From assembly GCA_913056365.1 (NCBI GenBank), contig CAJXLT010000001.1:186001-250000 (forward strand): DNA of 64,000 nt, read 5' to 3'. The position numbers and the translations under genes are program-made. Positions within the stretch are counted from its first letter, which is position 1. Each line of letters opens with the position of its first letter. Below, in pieces: positions 35,289 through 43,987 of the stretch. The DNA is from an uncultured Paenibacillaceae bacterium. Lineage in GTDB: Bacteria > Bacillota > Bacilli > Paenibacillales > K13. The notes beneath the pieces are model-generated. The model was not told where the DNA came from and made no database searches. It worked only from the letters and a program-made list of their open reading frames with translations.

Positions 35289-36308
35289 ATGAATGTAGTA
35301 TGGAATCTCAGGACGATTCTGATATTGGCAGGTATCGTCGTTATCTTGATTGGGACCAATGTAGGACAAGCTTATCTGTATTGGGCACCTAAGCAGGAAA
35401 ATATGAGAATCGCCTATGAACAACAAGTTGCCGGATTGCAGGCAAGACTAGATCAGATTGGCCCGATGGTTGGTATTTGGGGGATAAGGGATGATCTAGC
35501 CGGAGTTGAACCGGGTGATCAGATAGAGATGGATCATCTAACGGTGAAGGAAATCCCAGAATCGGTCATTAACCGCAGCTTCATTCTTGATCCGGAACCT
35601 GTTATTGGGCAGTACTACAAGCTGGCGTTGGACGGCGGAGCATTGATGACATGGGATTTGGTTATGGAAGAGCCGCTCGAAGATAGTACTAGGGAATACG
35701 ATATTATTGCGAATGTTATGCCAATAGGGCTGAAGGAGGGAGATTACGTAGATTTCAGGATCGTATATCCGATGGGTGAAGATTACATCGTCCTCCCGCA
35801 CAAGCGAGTGGAATCCATCAACGGCGAAACAATCAAGATGCACTTGAATGAGACGGAGATTCATATTTATCAATCGGCACTGCTCGATTATTTCATCCAA
35901 TCTAGAGACGGCAGCATGTTGTATATGACGAAATACCTAGAGCCGGGCGTTCAGGAGCCAGCAGAACGATTCTATGCGGTACCGAGTCATATTCTCAACC
36001 TCATGGAGGATAATCCTAACATCAGAAACTTATTGCATGCTGAATTGAATCAGATCGTTCGTTCGGAGCTGCAATTGGGTGAGGATAGCAGGTCAGCATT
36101 GTCCAGCATCAGCTCAGGCAGAAGTCAGATTATGAGCAAGATCAACAGCGGTACGAATGACTATGAGCGCCGACTGGATGAGCTTGAGGACCAGCTTGGA
36201 AACTTGAATGAAGCACAGAATGTGCAGGAAACCCCGAATATTCAGGCACCGGCTGAAGAAGAGGAAATTCCGGGTGTGTTCCAGATTGAGGAAGGTGTCG
36301 TAGAATAA
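35289..36308 (+). CDS. CpaB/SAF-domain-like pilus assembly protein
   Basis: A 339-residue protein with an N-terminal membrane helix (ILILAGIVVILIGTNVG, about 9-25) followed by a probable extracytoplasmic part. From about residue 60 to 170 it follows the SAF-domain layout of CpaB/RcpC (IRDDLAGVEPGDQIEMDHLT, IGQYYKLALDGGALMTWDLV, MPIGLKEGDYVDFRIVYPMG). A helical stretch (about 275-320) and an acidic tail close the chain. CpaB-type proteins sit at the envelope in Tad pilus systems. The ATG at 35289 is taken as start (TGTAGGG upstream); in-frame upstream codons from 35196 would add residues before the membrane helix. It is the first gene of the 27.5-kb cluster. Confidence 0.8.
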   Translation: MNVVWNLRTILILAGIVVILIGTNVGQAYLYWAPKQENMRIAYEQQVAGLQARLDQIGPMVGIWGIRDDLAGVEPGDQIEMDHLTVKEIPESVINRSFILDPEPVIGQYYKLALDGGALMTWDLVMEEPLEDSTREYDIIANVMPIGLKEGDYVDFRIVYPMGEDYIVLPHKRVESINGETIKMHLNETEIHIYQSALLDYFIQSRDGSMLYMTKYLEPGVQEPAERFYAVPSHILNLMEDNPNIRNLLHAELNQIVRSELQLGEDSRSALSSISSGRSQIMSKINSGTNDYERRLDELEDQLGNLNEAQNVQETPNIQAPAEEEEIPGVFQIEEGVVE

Positions 36309-36880
36309 TGCGAATAGGTGTATACGGCTATACGGATAAGAGGCCGGTGATCTATGCGTTATTGAAGCTGTTGCATCCTACAGGTGATGTCGCGTTGTTT
36401 AGTAATCATCGGCATTACAAACGGCTTCTCACTGATAAGAGTTCGCATGGACATATGGCCAACATAATGGTATGTATTTCAGACTCCCCTCCGATGGAAC
36501 ATATGCGAGAGCATGGCTATAAGGATGACGATTTTGAACATATCGTTTTTGATCTGCAGGATCATATCGTTGCTCCGTTAGACATGGTGTTCTATGTGAA
36601 GAGTTTCGCTCCTGATGACAAGGAGCAGGCTATTCTGGAACAGTTGAATGATCCGCAGCTAATTAAGTTCACCTATGACGGCAAGCGGGAGAAGGGAGCA
36701 TGGCACATTGTACCACAGCCATTGCTATGGAAGCGGATTGAGCAAATCGAGACATATCGGATACTTGCCCCGATACCGGCGAAGGAACTGAATAAGAACT
36801 TGGCGTTGACTATGGCCGCAAGTCTAGGGCTGAAGAATAAGGTTGCACTCAAGCTGCTGAACCGGAGGTGGAAGGAATGA
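36308..36880 (+). CDS. Hypothetical protein of the Tad-like cluster
   Basis: A 190-residue soluble protein I do not recognise. It has alternating strands and helices in the first half (MRIGVYGYTDKRPVIYALLK, VALFSNHRHYKRLL, IMVCISDSPP) that could form a Rossmann-like or receiver-like fold, as in the N-terminal half of CpaE/TadZ proteins. Since the next gene supplies an ATPase-like domain and overlaps it by ATGA, the two may be a split CpaE/TadZ. The ATG overlaps the CpaB-like stop by one base (TAATG). No catalytic motif is evident. Confidence 0.7.
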   Translation: MRIGVYGYTDKRPVIYALLKLLHPTGDVALFSNHRHYKRLLTDKSSHGHMANIMVCISDSPPMEHMREHGYKDDDFEHIVFDLQDHIVAPLDMVFYVKSFAPDDKEQAILEQLNDPQLIKFTYDGKREKGAWHIVPQPLLWKRIEQIETYRILAPIPAKELNKNLALTMAASLGLKNKVALKLLNRRWKE

Positions 36881-37665
36881 GGATATGTGTCATCTCACCG
36901 GATCGCAGGCAGGGCAATTCTACTGTTAGTGCATTATTGGCAGCGTCTCTGGCCCAAACACAGAATTATTCCACTTGTCTGACCTTTTCAGGCAGTCACA
37001 ATCATTCGTTGGAGAGTATGATCGGATTGCAAACTGTAGAGGACAAGACGCGGAACCTGAGTCAAATTCTGCGACTGCTGGAATCTAACGCGATATCGGA
37101 GGAAGACGTTCGTGATTATTGTGTTCAGGTGCCTGTGATACCGAATATGCAGTTCATAGATACGACTTCGGAGACAGTATCCGAAGAGGACAGCTCGAAG
37201 CTGTTGCAGTATGTCGTTAGTCATTTGAGCCATGAGATTGTCATTACGGATGTGACGACAGAAATTTATGATGATGTGACGAAGATGATTATTGAGCAGT
37301 CGGACTTGGTCGTGATGGTATTGACGCAGTCGAAGGATGTCTGGGAGAAGCTAGCCTTCTGGAAGCAATCCGGCTGGATGGAGATGTTGAACAAGAAGGG
37401 CTTGCTGTATATTTTCAACCAATTTGACGCCTATGTAGACGCGTTCAGAGATACAACGAAGAAGCTGGGTTTGCGGCACAATCGCTGTGCGAAGATCAGT
37501 TATAACCCATTTATTAAGAGAATGGGCAATATGGGCAAGCTGCAGAGCATTGTGCCTTACATCCTTGATAAAGATCCTCGGGTCATCGAGTTGAATCATG
37601 ATCTGAAGGAATGCTTAATGGTTATCTTAGCGAATCTGGGTAGAAGAACCGCTTGGAAATCCTGA
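36877..37665 (+). CDS. CpaE/TadZ/MinD-like P-loop protein
   Basis: A 262-residue protein of the MinD/ParA fold. It starts with a strand and a deviant Walker A-like loop (SPDRRQGNSTVSALLAASLA, residues about 7-26), where the usual KGGxGKT is replaced by RRQGNST, so the first signature Lys is lost and nucleotide binding is uncertain. Later, HEIVITDVTTEIYDD and SDLVVMVLTQSKDVWEKLAF match the Walker B and switch positions. TadZ/CpaE proteins of this kind place pilus machinery at the membrane. ATG at 36877 has GGAGGTGGAAGG upstream and overlaps the preceding stop. Confidence 0.78.
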   Translation: MRICVISPDRRQGNSTVSALLAASLAQTQNYSTCLTFSGSHNHSLESMIGLQTVEDKTRNLSQILRLLESNAISEEDVRDYCVQVPVIPNMQFIDTTSETVSEEDSSKLLQYVVSHLSHEIVITDVTTEIYDDVTKMIIEQSDLVVMVLTQSKDVWEKLAFWKQSGWMEMLNKKGLLYIFNQFDAYVDAFRDTTKKLGLRHNRCAKISYNPFIKRMGNMGKLQSIVPYILDKDPRVIELNHDLKECLMVILANLGRRTAWKS

Positions 37666-37699
37666 GTAGTGCGGATTGAATGGGACAGGGGGGATGTTC

Positions 37700-39529
37700 G
37701 TGGACTTGAATTCCTGGCTAATGGTTATCACCTTCACCGGCATAGCATTACTCGTACTCTTCCTATATATCAAGTCCAAGCGGGAGAAGCCTGATCAAGA
37801 GCAAGCAGAGAAGCTGTCGATCGATCGGCTGCTTGAAACGGTCAAATACAGCTTAGCTGAACTGTTGAAGGACGAGCATCTGGCTGGATTAGCTGATGAA
37901 GAATTCGAAGCGATGTATAAGCGCAAGGCGAGAATACAGGATGCAATGCAAAACTGCGTGCATGGCATCGATTCAGCAAAGTTGATCGTACAGGATTTGA
38001 TACGGAATGTGATCGCAGACTTGTTGAAGTCGGAGGAAGAGCTGCTGCAGGTAGTTGATTTCCATTCGAAGGACTTGGAGCCGAAGATCAAGTTTGAGGT
38101 TCTGATGTACTTCTACAAGAAGCAGTATGGCAAGGATGCGCTGGCGGAAATGATCGACGAGTACAAGCTCGCAAGAGAACGTTATTACATTGAAGATCGC
38201 ACTCAGCCTTCCTATCTGATTACGGATGAGGACATCGATACGATATATGCCGAGAAGAACTATGAGATGAACTATCATGCGATGCTGGACATTGTTTCGA
38301 TTCTAGTGTACCAGCGCTACAAAGGATTCGGTGTTATCGATACGCTGCGTGAAATGAACATTAACGGCTTTAACTGCGGGACGTCCGGCTCCATCTTAAG
38401 CGCAATGTTGAATAAGGACAAGAAGCTGATGGAAGCGCCGCGTTCGGTATGGCTATATTATAACGGCAAGTACATTCATCTGAGATTTCTGGATTTTCAG
38501 TCAGAAGAAGAACTGCGTAGAGTAGTGCAGCTGTTATGCCGCTACAACAATCCGGGACCGCTGACAGAGAAGCGGGGGTATATGGTCAATACGATGTATG
38601 ACAAATCCCGTGTGCTGGCGATGCGGCCGCCCGCTTCTGAATATTGGGCTGTGTTCGTCCGCAAATTCACCTTGTCTGATTCTTCTCTGCAAGCATTGAT
38701 AGACAAGCCCTATGTGAACAACGCTTACCTAGCTATTAATCTGGTCATGTATCTTATGCTAGGTCAAGTAACCTGCGGATTCACTGGCAGACAAGGGGCC
38801 GGGAAGACCGTCATGATGACCGCAGCGGTGAAGTATATTGACCCCCGCTATACGATGCGGGTGCTGGAGATGGCACCGGAGATGTACTTGCGCGAGCTGT
38901 ATCCGGAACGGAATATATTATCGGTTCAGGAGACTGAGCACGTATCGGCTACACAATTGCAGGATGCGCTTAAGAAATCTGACGCTGCAGTTTCCATAGT
39001 AGGTGAGGTAGCTACGGATGCGATTGCTGCGCGAATGATTCAGATGGGACAGGTTGCTTCGATCTTCACGATCTTCTCCCATCATGCGAATCAGGCGGAG
39101 CAATTAGTATACGCGATCCGGAACTCGCTTGTTAATGCAGGAGGGTTCTCCGGCAGTATGCTGACCGCTGAGCAGCAAGTTATAGACGTCATTCGTGTAG
39201 ATATTCATTTGAACTATACGACGGATGGGCGGCGTTATATCGAGCGCATCTCCGAAATCGTCAAGCTGGATGAGAGTGTGCCTTATCCAGATTACGAGAT
39301 AGATAATCCTGAGCATTCTATGAATGCGATTACGAAGGAATATTACACGAGACGAACTGACCGCAAGTCCTTCACAACACGAGATATATTGAAGTACAAC
39401 CTGGAGACCAATACGTATGAAACGTATGACTGGTTTACGTTCGATCTGACTGAGAAGATGCTGGATGTCATGCCGCTCGATAAAGTAGCTGAGTTCAAGA
39501 AATTTATTTTGGATAACTGGAGGCTGTAA
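37700..39529 (+). CDS. CpaF/TadA-like secretion ATPase with N-terminal membrane anchor
   Basis: A secretion motor of about 609 residues. The type II/IV secretion ATPase core is in the C-terminal half: Walker A GFTGRQGAGKTVMM near residue 360, then AAVSIVGEVATDAIAARMIQ and IFTIFSHHANQAEQLVYAIR, which occupy the places of the Walker B GEVRG region and the THANS region of CpaF. Unlike usual cytosolic CpaF, residues 6-26 form a membrane helix (LMVITFTGIALLVLFLYI). GTG at 37700 is preferred because AGGGGGG lies 6 bases before it; the ATG at 37694 touches that site. The next gene overlaps by one base. It would energise assembly of the pilin-like proteins. Confidence 0.88.
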   Translation: MDLNSWLMVITFTGIALLVLFLYIKSKREKPDQEQAEKLSIDRLLETVKYSLAELLKDEHLAGLADEEFEAMYKRKARIQDAMQNCVHGIDSAKLIVQDLIRNVIADLLKSEEELLQVVDFHSKDLEPKIKFEVLMYFYKKQYGKDALAEMIDEYKLARERYYIEDRTQPSYLITDEDIDTIYAEKNYEMNYHAMLDIVSILVYQRYKGFGVIDTLREMNINGFNCGTSGSILSAMLNKDKKLMEAPRSVWLYYNGKYIHLRFLDFQSEEELRRVVQLLCRYNNPGPLTEKRGYMVNTMYDKSRVLAMRPPASEYWAVFVRKFTLSDSSLQALIDKPYVNNAYLAINLVMYLMLGQVTCGFTGRQGAGKTVMMTAAVKYIDPRYTMRVLEMAPEMYLRELYPERNILSVQETEHVSATQLQDALKKSDAAVSIVGEVATDAIAARMIQMGQVASIFTIFSHHANQAEQLVYAIRNSLVNAGGFSGSMLTAEQQVIDVIRVDIHLNYTTDGRRYIERISEIVKLDESVPYPDYEIDNPEHSMNAITKEYYTRRTDRKSFTTRDILKYNLETNTYETYDWFTFDLTEKMLDVMPLDKVAEFKKFILDNWRL

Positions 39530-41523
39530 TGGTATTTATCATTATTGGCATCTTGTTGACTGCGATAACTGGCATCACCATGGTTGTCATCTCAGACAAG
39601 AAGCGGTCCCGCAACAGACAAAATTTGCGCAAGCAGAACAAACGGTTGATTTCATTATCTGCGTACTTGCAGATCAGTCGCAGGTTGGATCGATTCTTCT
39701 TGACAAGAGGCGGCTACAGGAAGATTAAGTCGCGAATTGCCTTCTTATCTGTCTATACGAATCAAGAAGTGCAAGTATTTGCCGTACGGGTGTTCGCAAT
39801 TGCGCTTCTGTCGTCAACTGCTCTCGTTGTGACAGGGGCGGTCATCTTCCGAGATTTGTTCTCCACGCTGCTCGTTCTGATCTATGCCGTTATTATGTAC
39901 AACGTATTGGTGAACAAGCAGATTGACCGCGTGCACTTCAAGCTGCTGAAGCAATTGTCGAATGCCTTATCCAGCTTGCGTCAGAACTACCTGCGTCTGA
40001 ACTCAATTCCGCAGGCTGTCGCCGAAACGGACACAGGCTCAGAGTTGTATCGGGCTTTCGAAGAGATTTACAACATCTTGACTGACCCGGACGGCCAGCG
40101 GAGATTGAATGAATTCTATGCATCCACACCGTTCAAGCTGTTATGCACGCTTGCAGGTGTTTGCTATATTCTGAACAACTCAGGTGACACCAAGCTTAGA
40201 GATGGCACTTCGAACTTTATCCAGGCAATGGGGATGATGTCCGATGAGGTCAATCTGGAGATTCGGCGAATCTCCTTGCAGAAGGCGAGATTCGGTATGC
40301 TGGAATACTTGCCGATCGCGCCATTGTTCGCAATTGGGGTGATCGAGACCTTCTTCACTTCCATCATTCCGGGAACGGCTGTCATCTATAACGGGATGCT
40401 CGGTTATATCTCTAGGACGGTGATCCTGCTTGCCTCTATCGTCGGCTACACAGTAATTGTTAAGATCAACAGTGCAGTTTCGGTGAAGCAGGATGATCGC
40501 AGCACTTGGATATTGCGGTTGCTTAGACTGAAGGGGTTCACAGCATTTATCGAGGATATTGTGCCCAAGAAGAAGTGGAAGCAGCTGCGCAAGCAGCGGC
40601 TAATTAAGGCTTCACTCAGTGTACAAGACTTGAACCATCTGTATGCGAGCAAAGTGATCTGCGCATGTATGGCCTTTGTCATTTCACTGACCTGTCTGTT
40701 CTTCGCCGTCAATCTGGGGAAGCAATTCGTCTTGGAGAATGTGCGGGAAGTGTCGCTTATTGGCGGGGAGGAGCTGGATGCAGAGGACGTTCGGATCAGG
40801 GAGACGATGGATCGTGTCTATCTGGCTGCGCCGCGGCTGCCGACCGTCAACGAAACGACCAGCTTCGTAGCCTATTACTTGCCAGAGCTTCCGGCCTATG
40901 ACCAAGCAGCGCAGGTGAAGCGACTGCAAGAGAAGTACACGCGCTACTATAACACTTACTTCAAGTGGTGGCTGGTGCTGATTGCATTCTTCGCCGCCGT
41001 TATTGCTTACGGTATCCCGGAGATAATGCTGCGGGGGCGGGCATGGCTGCTCAAGACGGAGAGCGAAGAAGATGTCCTGCAGATGCAGACAATCATCTCG
41101 ATACTGATGAATACTTCTGTCGATACGATGGAGACGCTGTATTGGCTGGAGAAGCAAAGCCGCGTTCACAAGCATGCACTGCTGGACGCGTATCATGAGT
41201 ATCCGTCCAATCCTGACTTGGCCCTGAATCGCTTGAAAGCGAAAGCCGTGCTTCCCGACTTTCAACGATTGGTAGATAAATTATTGCTTACAATCCATCA
41301 GATCTCCTTGGAAGAAGCGTTCAGTGATCTAGTGTCCGAGCGGGATCATGTAATGCGAATCAGGGAAATTACACAAAATGCAACATTGAGCAAAAAACGA
41401 ATGTTTGTCAGTCCGCTTGCGATGGGGCCGCTTGTTCTGACCGCGTTCTTGTACATTCTGATTCCGCTCGGTGTGCTCGGCTTCAGAGAGTTCATGGACG
41501 CCTTGTCGAATGTCAACTTCTAG
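39529..41523 (+). CDS. TadB-TadC fusion, pilus inner-membrane platform
   Basis: A 664-residue polytopic protein about twice the length of TadB or TadC. The first half has membrane helices near 1-22, 85-130, 265-320 with a cytoplasmic part between, and the second half repeats the plan (helices near 375-400, 480-505 and 630-655; cytoplasmic segment QMQTIISILMNTSVDTMETL). This repeats the T2SS-F platform arrangement, so both halves of the TadB/TadC pair seem to be in one chain. The platform works with the CpaF-like motor encoded just upstream (one-base overlap). Alternatively it could be a single large platform protein with an insertion. Confidence 0.75.
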   Translation: MVFIIIGILLTAITGITMVVISDKKRSRNRQNLRKQNKRLISLSAYLQISRRLDRFFLTRGGYRKIKSRIAFLSVYTNQEVQVFAVRVFAIALLSSTALVVTGAVIFRDLFSTLLVLIYAVIMYNVLVNKQIDRVHFKLLKQLSNALSSLRQNYLRLNSIPQAVAETDTGSELYRAFEEIYNILTDPDGQRRLNEFYASTPFKLLCTLAGVCYILNNSGDTKLRDGTSNFIQAMGMMSDEVNLEIRRISLQKARFGMLEYLPIAPLFAIGVIETFFTSIIPGTAVIYNGMLGYISRTVILLASIVGYTVIVKINSAVSVKQDDRSTWILRLLRLKGFTAFIEDIVPKKKWKQLRKQRLIKASLSVQDLNHLYASKVICACMAFVISLTCLFFAVNLGKQFVLENVREVSLIGGEELDAEDVRIRETMDRVYLAAPRLPTVNETTSFVAYYLPELPAYDQAAQVKRLQEKYTRYYNTYFKWWLVLIAFFAAVIAYGIPEIMLRGRAWLLKTESEEDVLQMQTIISILMNTSVDTMETLYWLEKQSRVHKHALLDAYHEYPSNPDLALNRLKAKAVLPDFQRLVDKLLLTIHQISLEEAFSDLVSERDHVMRIREITQNATLSKKRMFVSPLAMGPLVLTAFLYILIPLGVLGFREFMDALSNVNF

Positions 41524-41555
41524 CTGCACTTGATTCTGCGAAGGAGGTGAGACGA

Positions 41556-41615
41556 TTGTATGGAAGCGATGATTTGACAGATGCCAGCGATGTACTGCGA
41601 TCGTCAAATCGGTAA
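41556..41615 (+). CDS. Possible 19-residue leader peptide before the pilin genes
   Basis: AAGGAGGTGA (41540-41549) is followed after 6 bases by a TTG and 18 further codons to a TAA. The product would be MYGSDDLTDASDVLRSSNR. The inverted repeat GATTTGAC (41571-41578) and GTCAAATC (41603-41610) lies within the frame, so translation would open the hairpin. It sits between the platform gene and the first pilin gene. A translated leader controlling pilin expression is possible; a chance frame behind an unusually good ribosome site cannot be excluded. Confidence 0.4.
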   Translation: MYGSDDLTDASDVLRSSNR

Positions 41616-41662
41616 TTGCATCGCACGGGATAGCAAATTAATTAATAAGGAGTGAATAAACC

Positions 41663-42253
41663 ATGGAAGGTGAATTGGGATCTGGCGCTCGAATTGCCAT
41701 CGCCCTGATCGTCATCGGGGTCATCATTTCCGTTATTTTCGTTATTCTCGGATTCACAAGGTCGACGACGAACACAGGTATTACTACCGTACAGAACTCG
41801 ATGGACTCGATGTCCCTGGCACAGTTCGACGATTATGACCAGAAGATCATGTCTGGCACGCAAGTTACTTCCGCAATCAAGCTGTTCGAAGGCCGTCCGG
41901 TAGCGATTGTTGTAAGAACTGCTCTACAGCTAACTGCAACTGCAGGCAGTGGACATAATTATGGGGCGTTGTTGGGAAATATCACTGAAGAAGACGAAAC
42001 TGAAGATACTGTAATTTCGTTTGTTAACAGCACAGCAATTGCTGAAACAGAGATACCTCAAACTCCAACAGAGTACGCAGCATATTTCCGTGCTAATTTG
42101 AATACGACTAATGGCATTCAATATAACTTTAATAAATACCCCACTACGCAAACAGGAACCAACACGTATGTCCGGCCAACGGCCAAATTTCTGGCTAAGC
42201 TGATAAAGGATGATACAGATGCGATTGTCGGCATTGGATTTACACAGCAGTAA
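41663..42253 (+). CDS. Pilin-like protein 1 of 3
   Basis: A 196-residue protein with a short N-terminal segment (MEGELGSGAR) and one membrane helix (IAIALIVIGVIISVIFVILG), as in type IV and Flp pilins before assembly. There is no Glu at the +5 position typical of those pilins. Residues 1-86 are nearly identical to the two following paralogues, and the last ~45 (YNFNKYPTTQTGT, VRPTAKFLAKLIKDDTDAIV) are well conserved too, while residues about 87-145 differ fully. AAGGAG precedes the ATG. It is probably a major subunit of the structure assembled by the Tad-like genes. Confidence 0.8.
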   Translation: MEGELGSGARIAIALIVIGVIISVIFVILGFTRSTTNTGITTVQNSMDSMSLAQFDDYDQKIMSGTQVTSAIKLFEGRPVAIVVRTALQLTATAGSGHNYGALLGNITEEDETEDTVISFVNSTAIAETEIPQTPTEYAAYFRANLNTTNGIQYNFNKYPTTQTGTNTYVRPTAKFLAKLIKDDTDAIVGIGFTQQ

Positions 42254-42290
42254 ATGCATGTAATTGAAGTAACAAAGGAGTGAGTAAATA

Positions 42291-42836
42291 ATGGAAGGTG
42301 AATTGGGATCAGGCGCTCGAATAGCTATTGCTCTCATTGTTATCGGAGTTATCATTTCGGTCATTTTTGTTATTCTGGGATTTACACGTGCGACGACGAA
42401 TACAGGGATTACCACCGTTCAGAACTCGATGGACTCCATGTCCTTGGCGCAGTTTGACGATTATGATCAGAAGATTTTGTCCGGCACGCAAGTGACGTCA
42501 GCCATTAAGCTGTTCGAAGGCCGTCCAGTAGCGATTGTTGTTCGTACATCACTGATCATGGGTGATGACGACTCAGGAGATGGATTTAATTATGGTGCAA
42601 TACTTAAAGATACTACTATTGCAACTAAAATTGTCAACTTAGATTCACCAGATGTTAGTGGTGCTTATTATATTGAAAATTTGAAAACGGAAGGTGGTCT
42701 TGAATACAACTTCAATCATTACCCGACCACTGAGACAGGGACGGATGCATTCGTTCGTCCAACCGCCAAATTCTTGGCGAACCTGATCAAGGATGATACA
42801 GATGCAATTGTCGGCATCGCCTTTACTCAGCAGTAA
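42291..42836 (+). CDS. Pilin-like protein 2 of 3
   Basis: A 181-residue paralogue of the pilin-like proteins on both sides. The N-terminal 86 residues differ from copy 1 at only a few positions (for instance RATTNTG instead of RSTTNTG), whereas the centre (about 87-135: LIMGDDDSGDGFNYGAILKD and after) is unique in most of its length and AT-rich. The tail EYNFNHYPTTETGT and VRPTAKFLANLIKDDTDAIV is shared. AAAGGAG lies 9 bases before the ATG. Its distance of 37 bases from copy 1 and 40 bases to copy 3 suits a tandem duplication. Confidence 0.8.
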   Translation: MEGELGSGARIAIALIVIGVIISVIFVILGFTRATTNTGITTVQNSMDSMSLAQFDDYDQKILSGTQVTSAIKLFEGRPVAIVVRTSLIMGDDDSGDGFNYGAILKDTTIATKIVNLDSPDVSGAYYIENLKTEGGLEYNFNHYPTTETGTDAFVRPTAKFLANLIKDDTDAIVGIAFTQQ

Positions 42837-42876
42837 TCGAACAACAAACTTCAAGTTGTAAGGGAGTGAAGAAATA

Positions 42877-43437
42877 ATGGAAGGTGAATTGGGATCTGGC
42901 GCTCGAATAGCGATTGCTCTCATTGTTATCGGGGTTATCATTTCTGTTATCTTTGTTATTCTGGGATTCACACGATCGACGACGAACACAGGGATTACGA
43001 CGGTACAGAACTCAATGGACTCGATGTCCTTGGCGCAGTTTGATGATTATGATCAGAAGATTTTGTCCGGCACACAAGTAACGTCAGCCATTAAGCTGTT
43101 CGAAGGCCGTCCGGTAGCGGTTGTTGTTAGAACAAAATTGCAAATGGATGAAGTGGATGACAGTGGATTCAATTATGGTGCAATACTTAGCGATACTGGC
43201 AGTACATCGATCAATAATGTTGCTTATCCAACTATAACATTAAACACACCAGATACTAGTGGTGCTTATTTTATTGAAAACTTAAAAACTTCGGGCGGTA
43301 TTGAATACAATTTCAATCATTATCCAACCACTGAGACTGGAACTAGAATGTTCGTTCGTCCAACGGCCAAGTTCTTGTCGAATCTGATCAAAGATGATAC
43401 AGACGCAATTGTAGGTATCGCCTTCTCGCAAGAATAA
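42877..43437 (+). CDS. Pilin-like protein 3 of 3
   Basis: A 186-residue third copy. The N-terminus again matches the other two, and its centre shares a few short blocks with copy 2 (GFNYGAIL, TSGAYFIENLKT compared with VSGAYYIENLKT) but has an insertion around NNVAYPTITLNT. The conserved tail ends IVGIAFSQE. AAGGGAG precedes the ATG. A perfect hairpin follows 33 bases after the stop, which may stabilise the mRNA of the three pilin genes or reduce read-through into the minor subunits. Confidence 0.8.
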   Translation: MEGELGSGARIAIALIVIGVIISVIFVILGFTRSTTNTGITTVQNSMDSMSLAQFDDYDQKILSGTQVTSAIKLFEGRPVAVVVRTKLQMDEVDDSGFNYGAILSDTGSTSINNVAYPTITLNTPDTSGAYFIENLKTSGGIEYNFNHYPTTETGTRMFVRPTAKFLSNLIKDDTDAIVGIAFSQE

Positions 43438-43470
43438 GTCATAATAATCCAATCGTTTTCCAATTGTTAA

Positions 43471-43504
43471 GTTCCATGAATAGGCAGCAGCCGATTCATG
43501 GAAC
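43471..43504 (+). terminator. Hairpin after the pilin triplet
   Basis: GTTCCATGAAT (43471-43481) pairs perfectly with ATTCATGGAAC (43494-43504), 12-base loop. There is no T-tract, so it is more likely an mRNA 3' stabiliser or weak attenuator than a full terminator. Confidence 0.55.
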
Positions 43505-43546
43505 TGATAGAGTATGGAAATCTATCAAGTGACAGGGGGGCAGATC

Positions 43547-43987
43547 ATGAATGAATGGCCATCCGCGATATGGGCAAGCATCAGTGCTATGACCGCCGCA
43601 CTAATATTGACAATGGTGTATCAGCTTGGGGGGCTTGCTAGGGAGAGTGCTAATATCCAGCACGAACAGGATCTCGCCATTGCCATTGTACAAGAGTATA
43701 GGGAATATGCACATCTGGACAATGCGACTGGTCTGTACCCGCAGGATGTCATTACTACGATCGGCTTGTCAGGAGGCACGCCGGAAGTTTCGGTAGAGAC
43801 TAGGGGCTGCTCCTCAGAACCGATATGGACTTGGTCCAAGAATACCGTTCCCGATGAATTCTCTACAACAAAGTTGACCGAACGCTTCAGCGCCCCTTGC
43901 GTTCCTGTGACCGCACGCTATCACGCCATTATTCATAAAGATTTGAACGGGGCTGTAACCCGGATTGAATTCAGGAGGGAAGACTGA
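43547..43987 (+). CDS. Minor pilin-like protein A
   Basis: A 146-residue protein with a short N-terminus and a membrane helix (SAIWASISAMTAALILTMVY, about 5-24), then an extracytoplasmic domain with two Cys (in RGCSS and SAPCVP) that could form a disulfide. The layout fits a minor pilin or pseudopilin. ATG at 43547 has AGGGGGG at good distance; an upstream in-frame ATG at 43514 lies before that site. It overlaps the next gene by one base. No family name can be given. Confidence 0.72.
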   Translation: MNEWPSAIWASISAMTAALILTMVYQLGGLARESANIQHEQDLAIAIVQEYREYAHLDNATGLYPQDVITTIGLSGGTPEVSVETRGCSSEPIWTWSKNTVPDEFSTTKLTERFSAPCVPVTARYHAIIHKDLNGAVTRIEFRRED

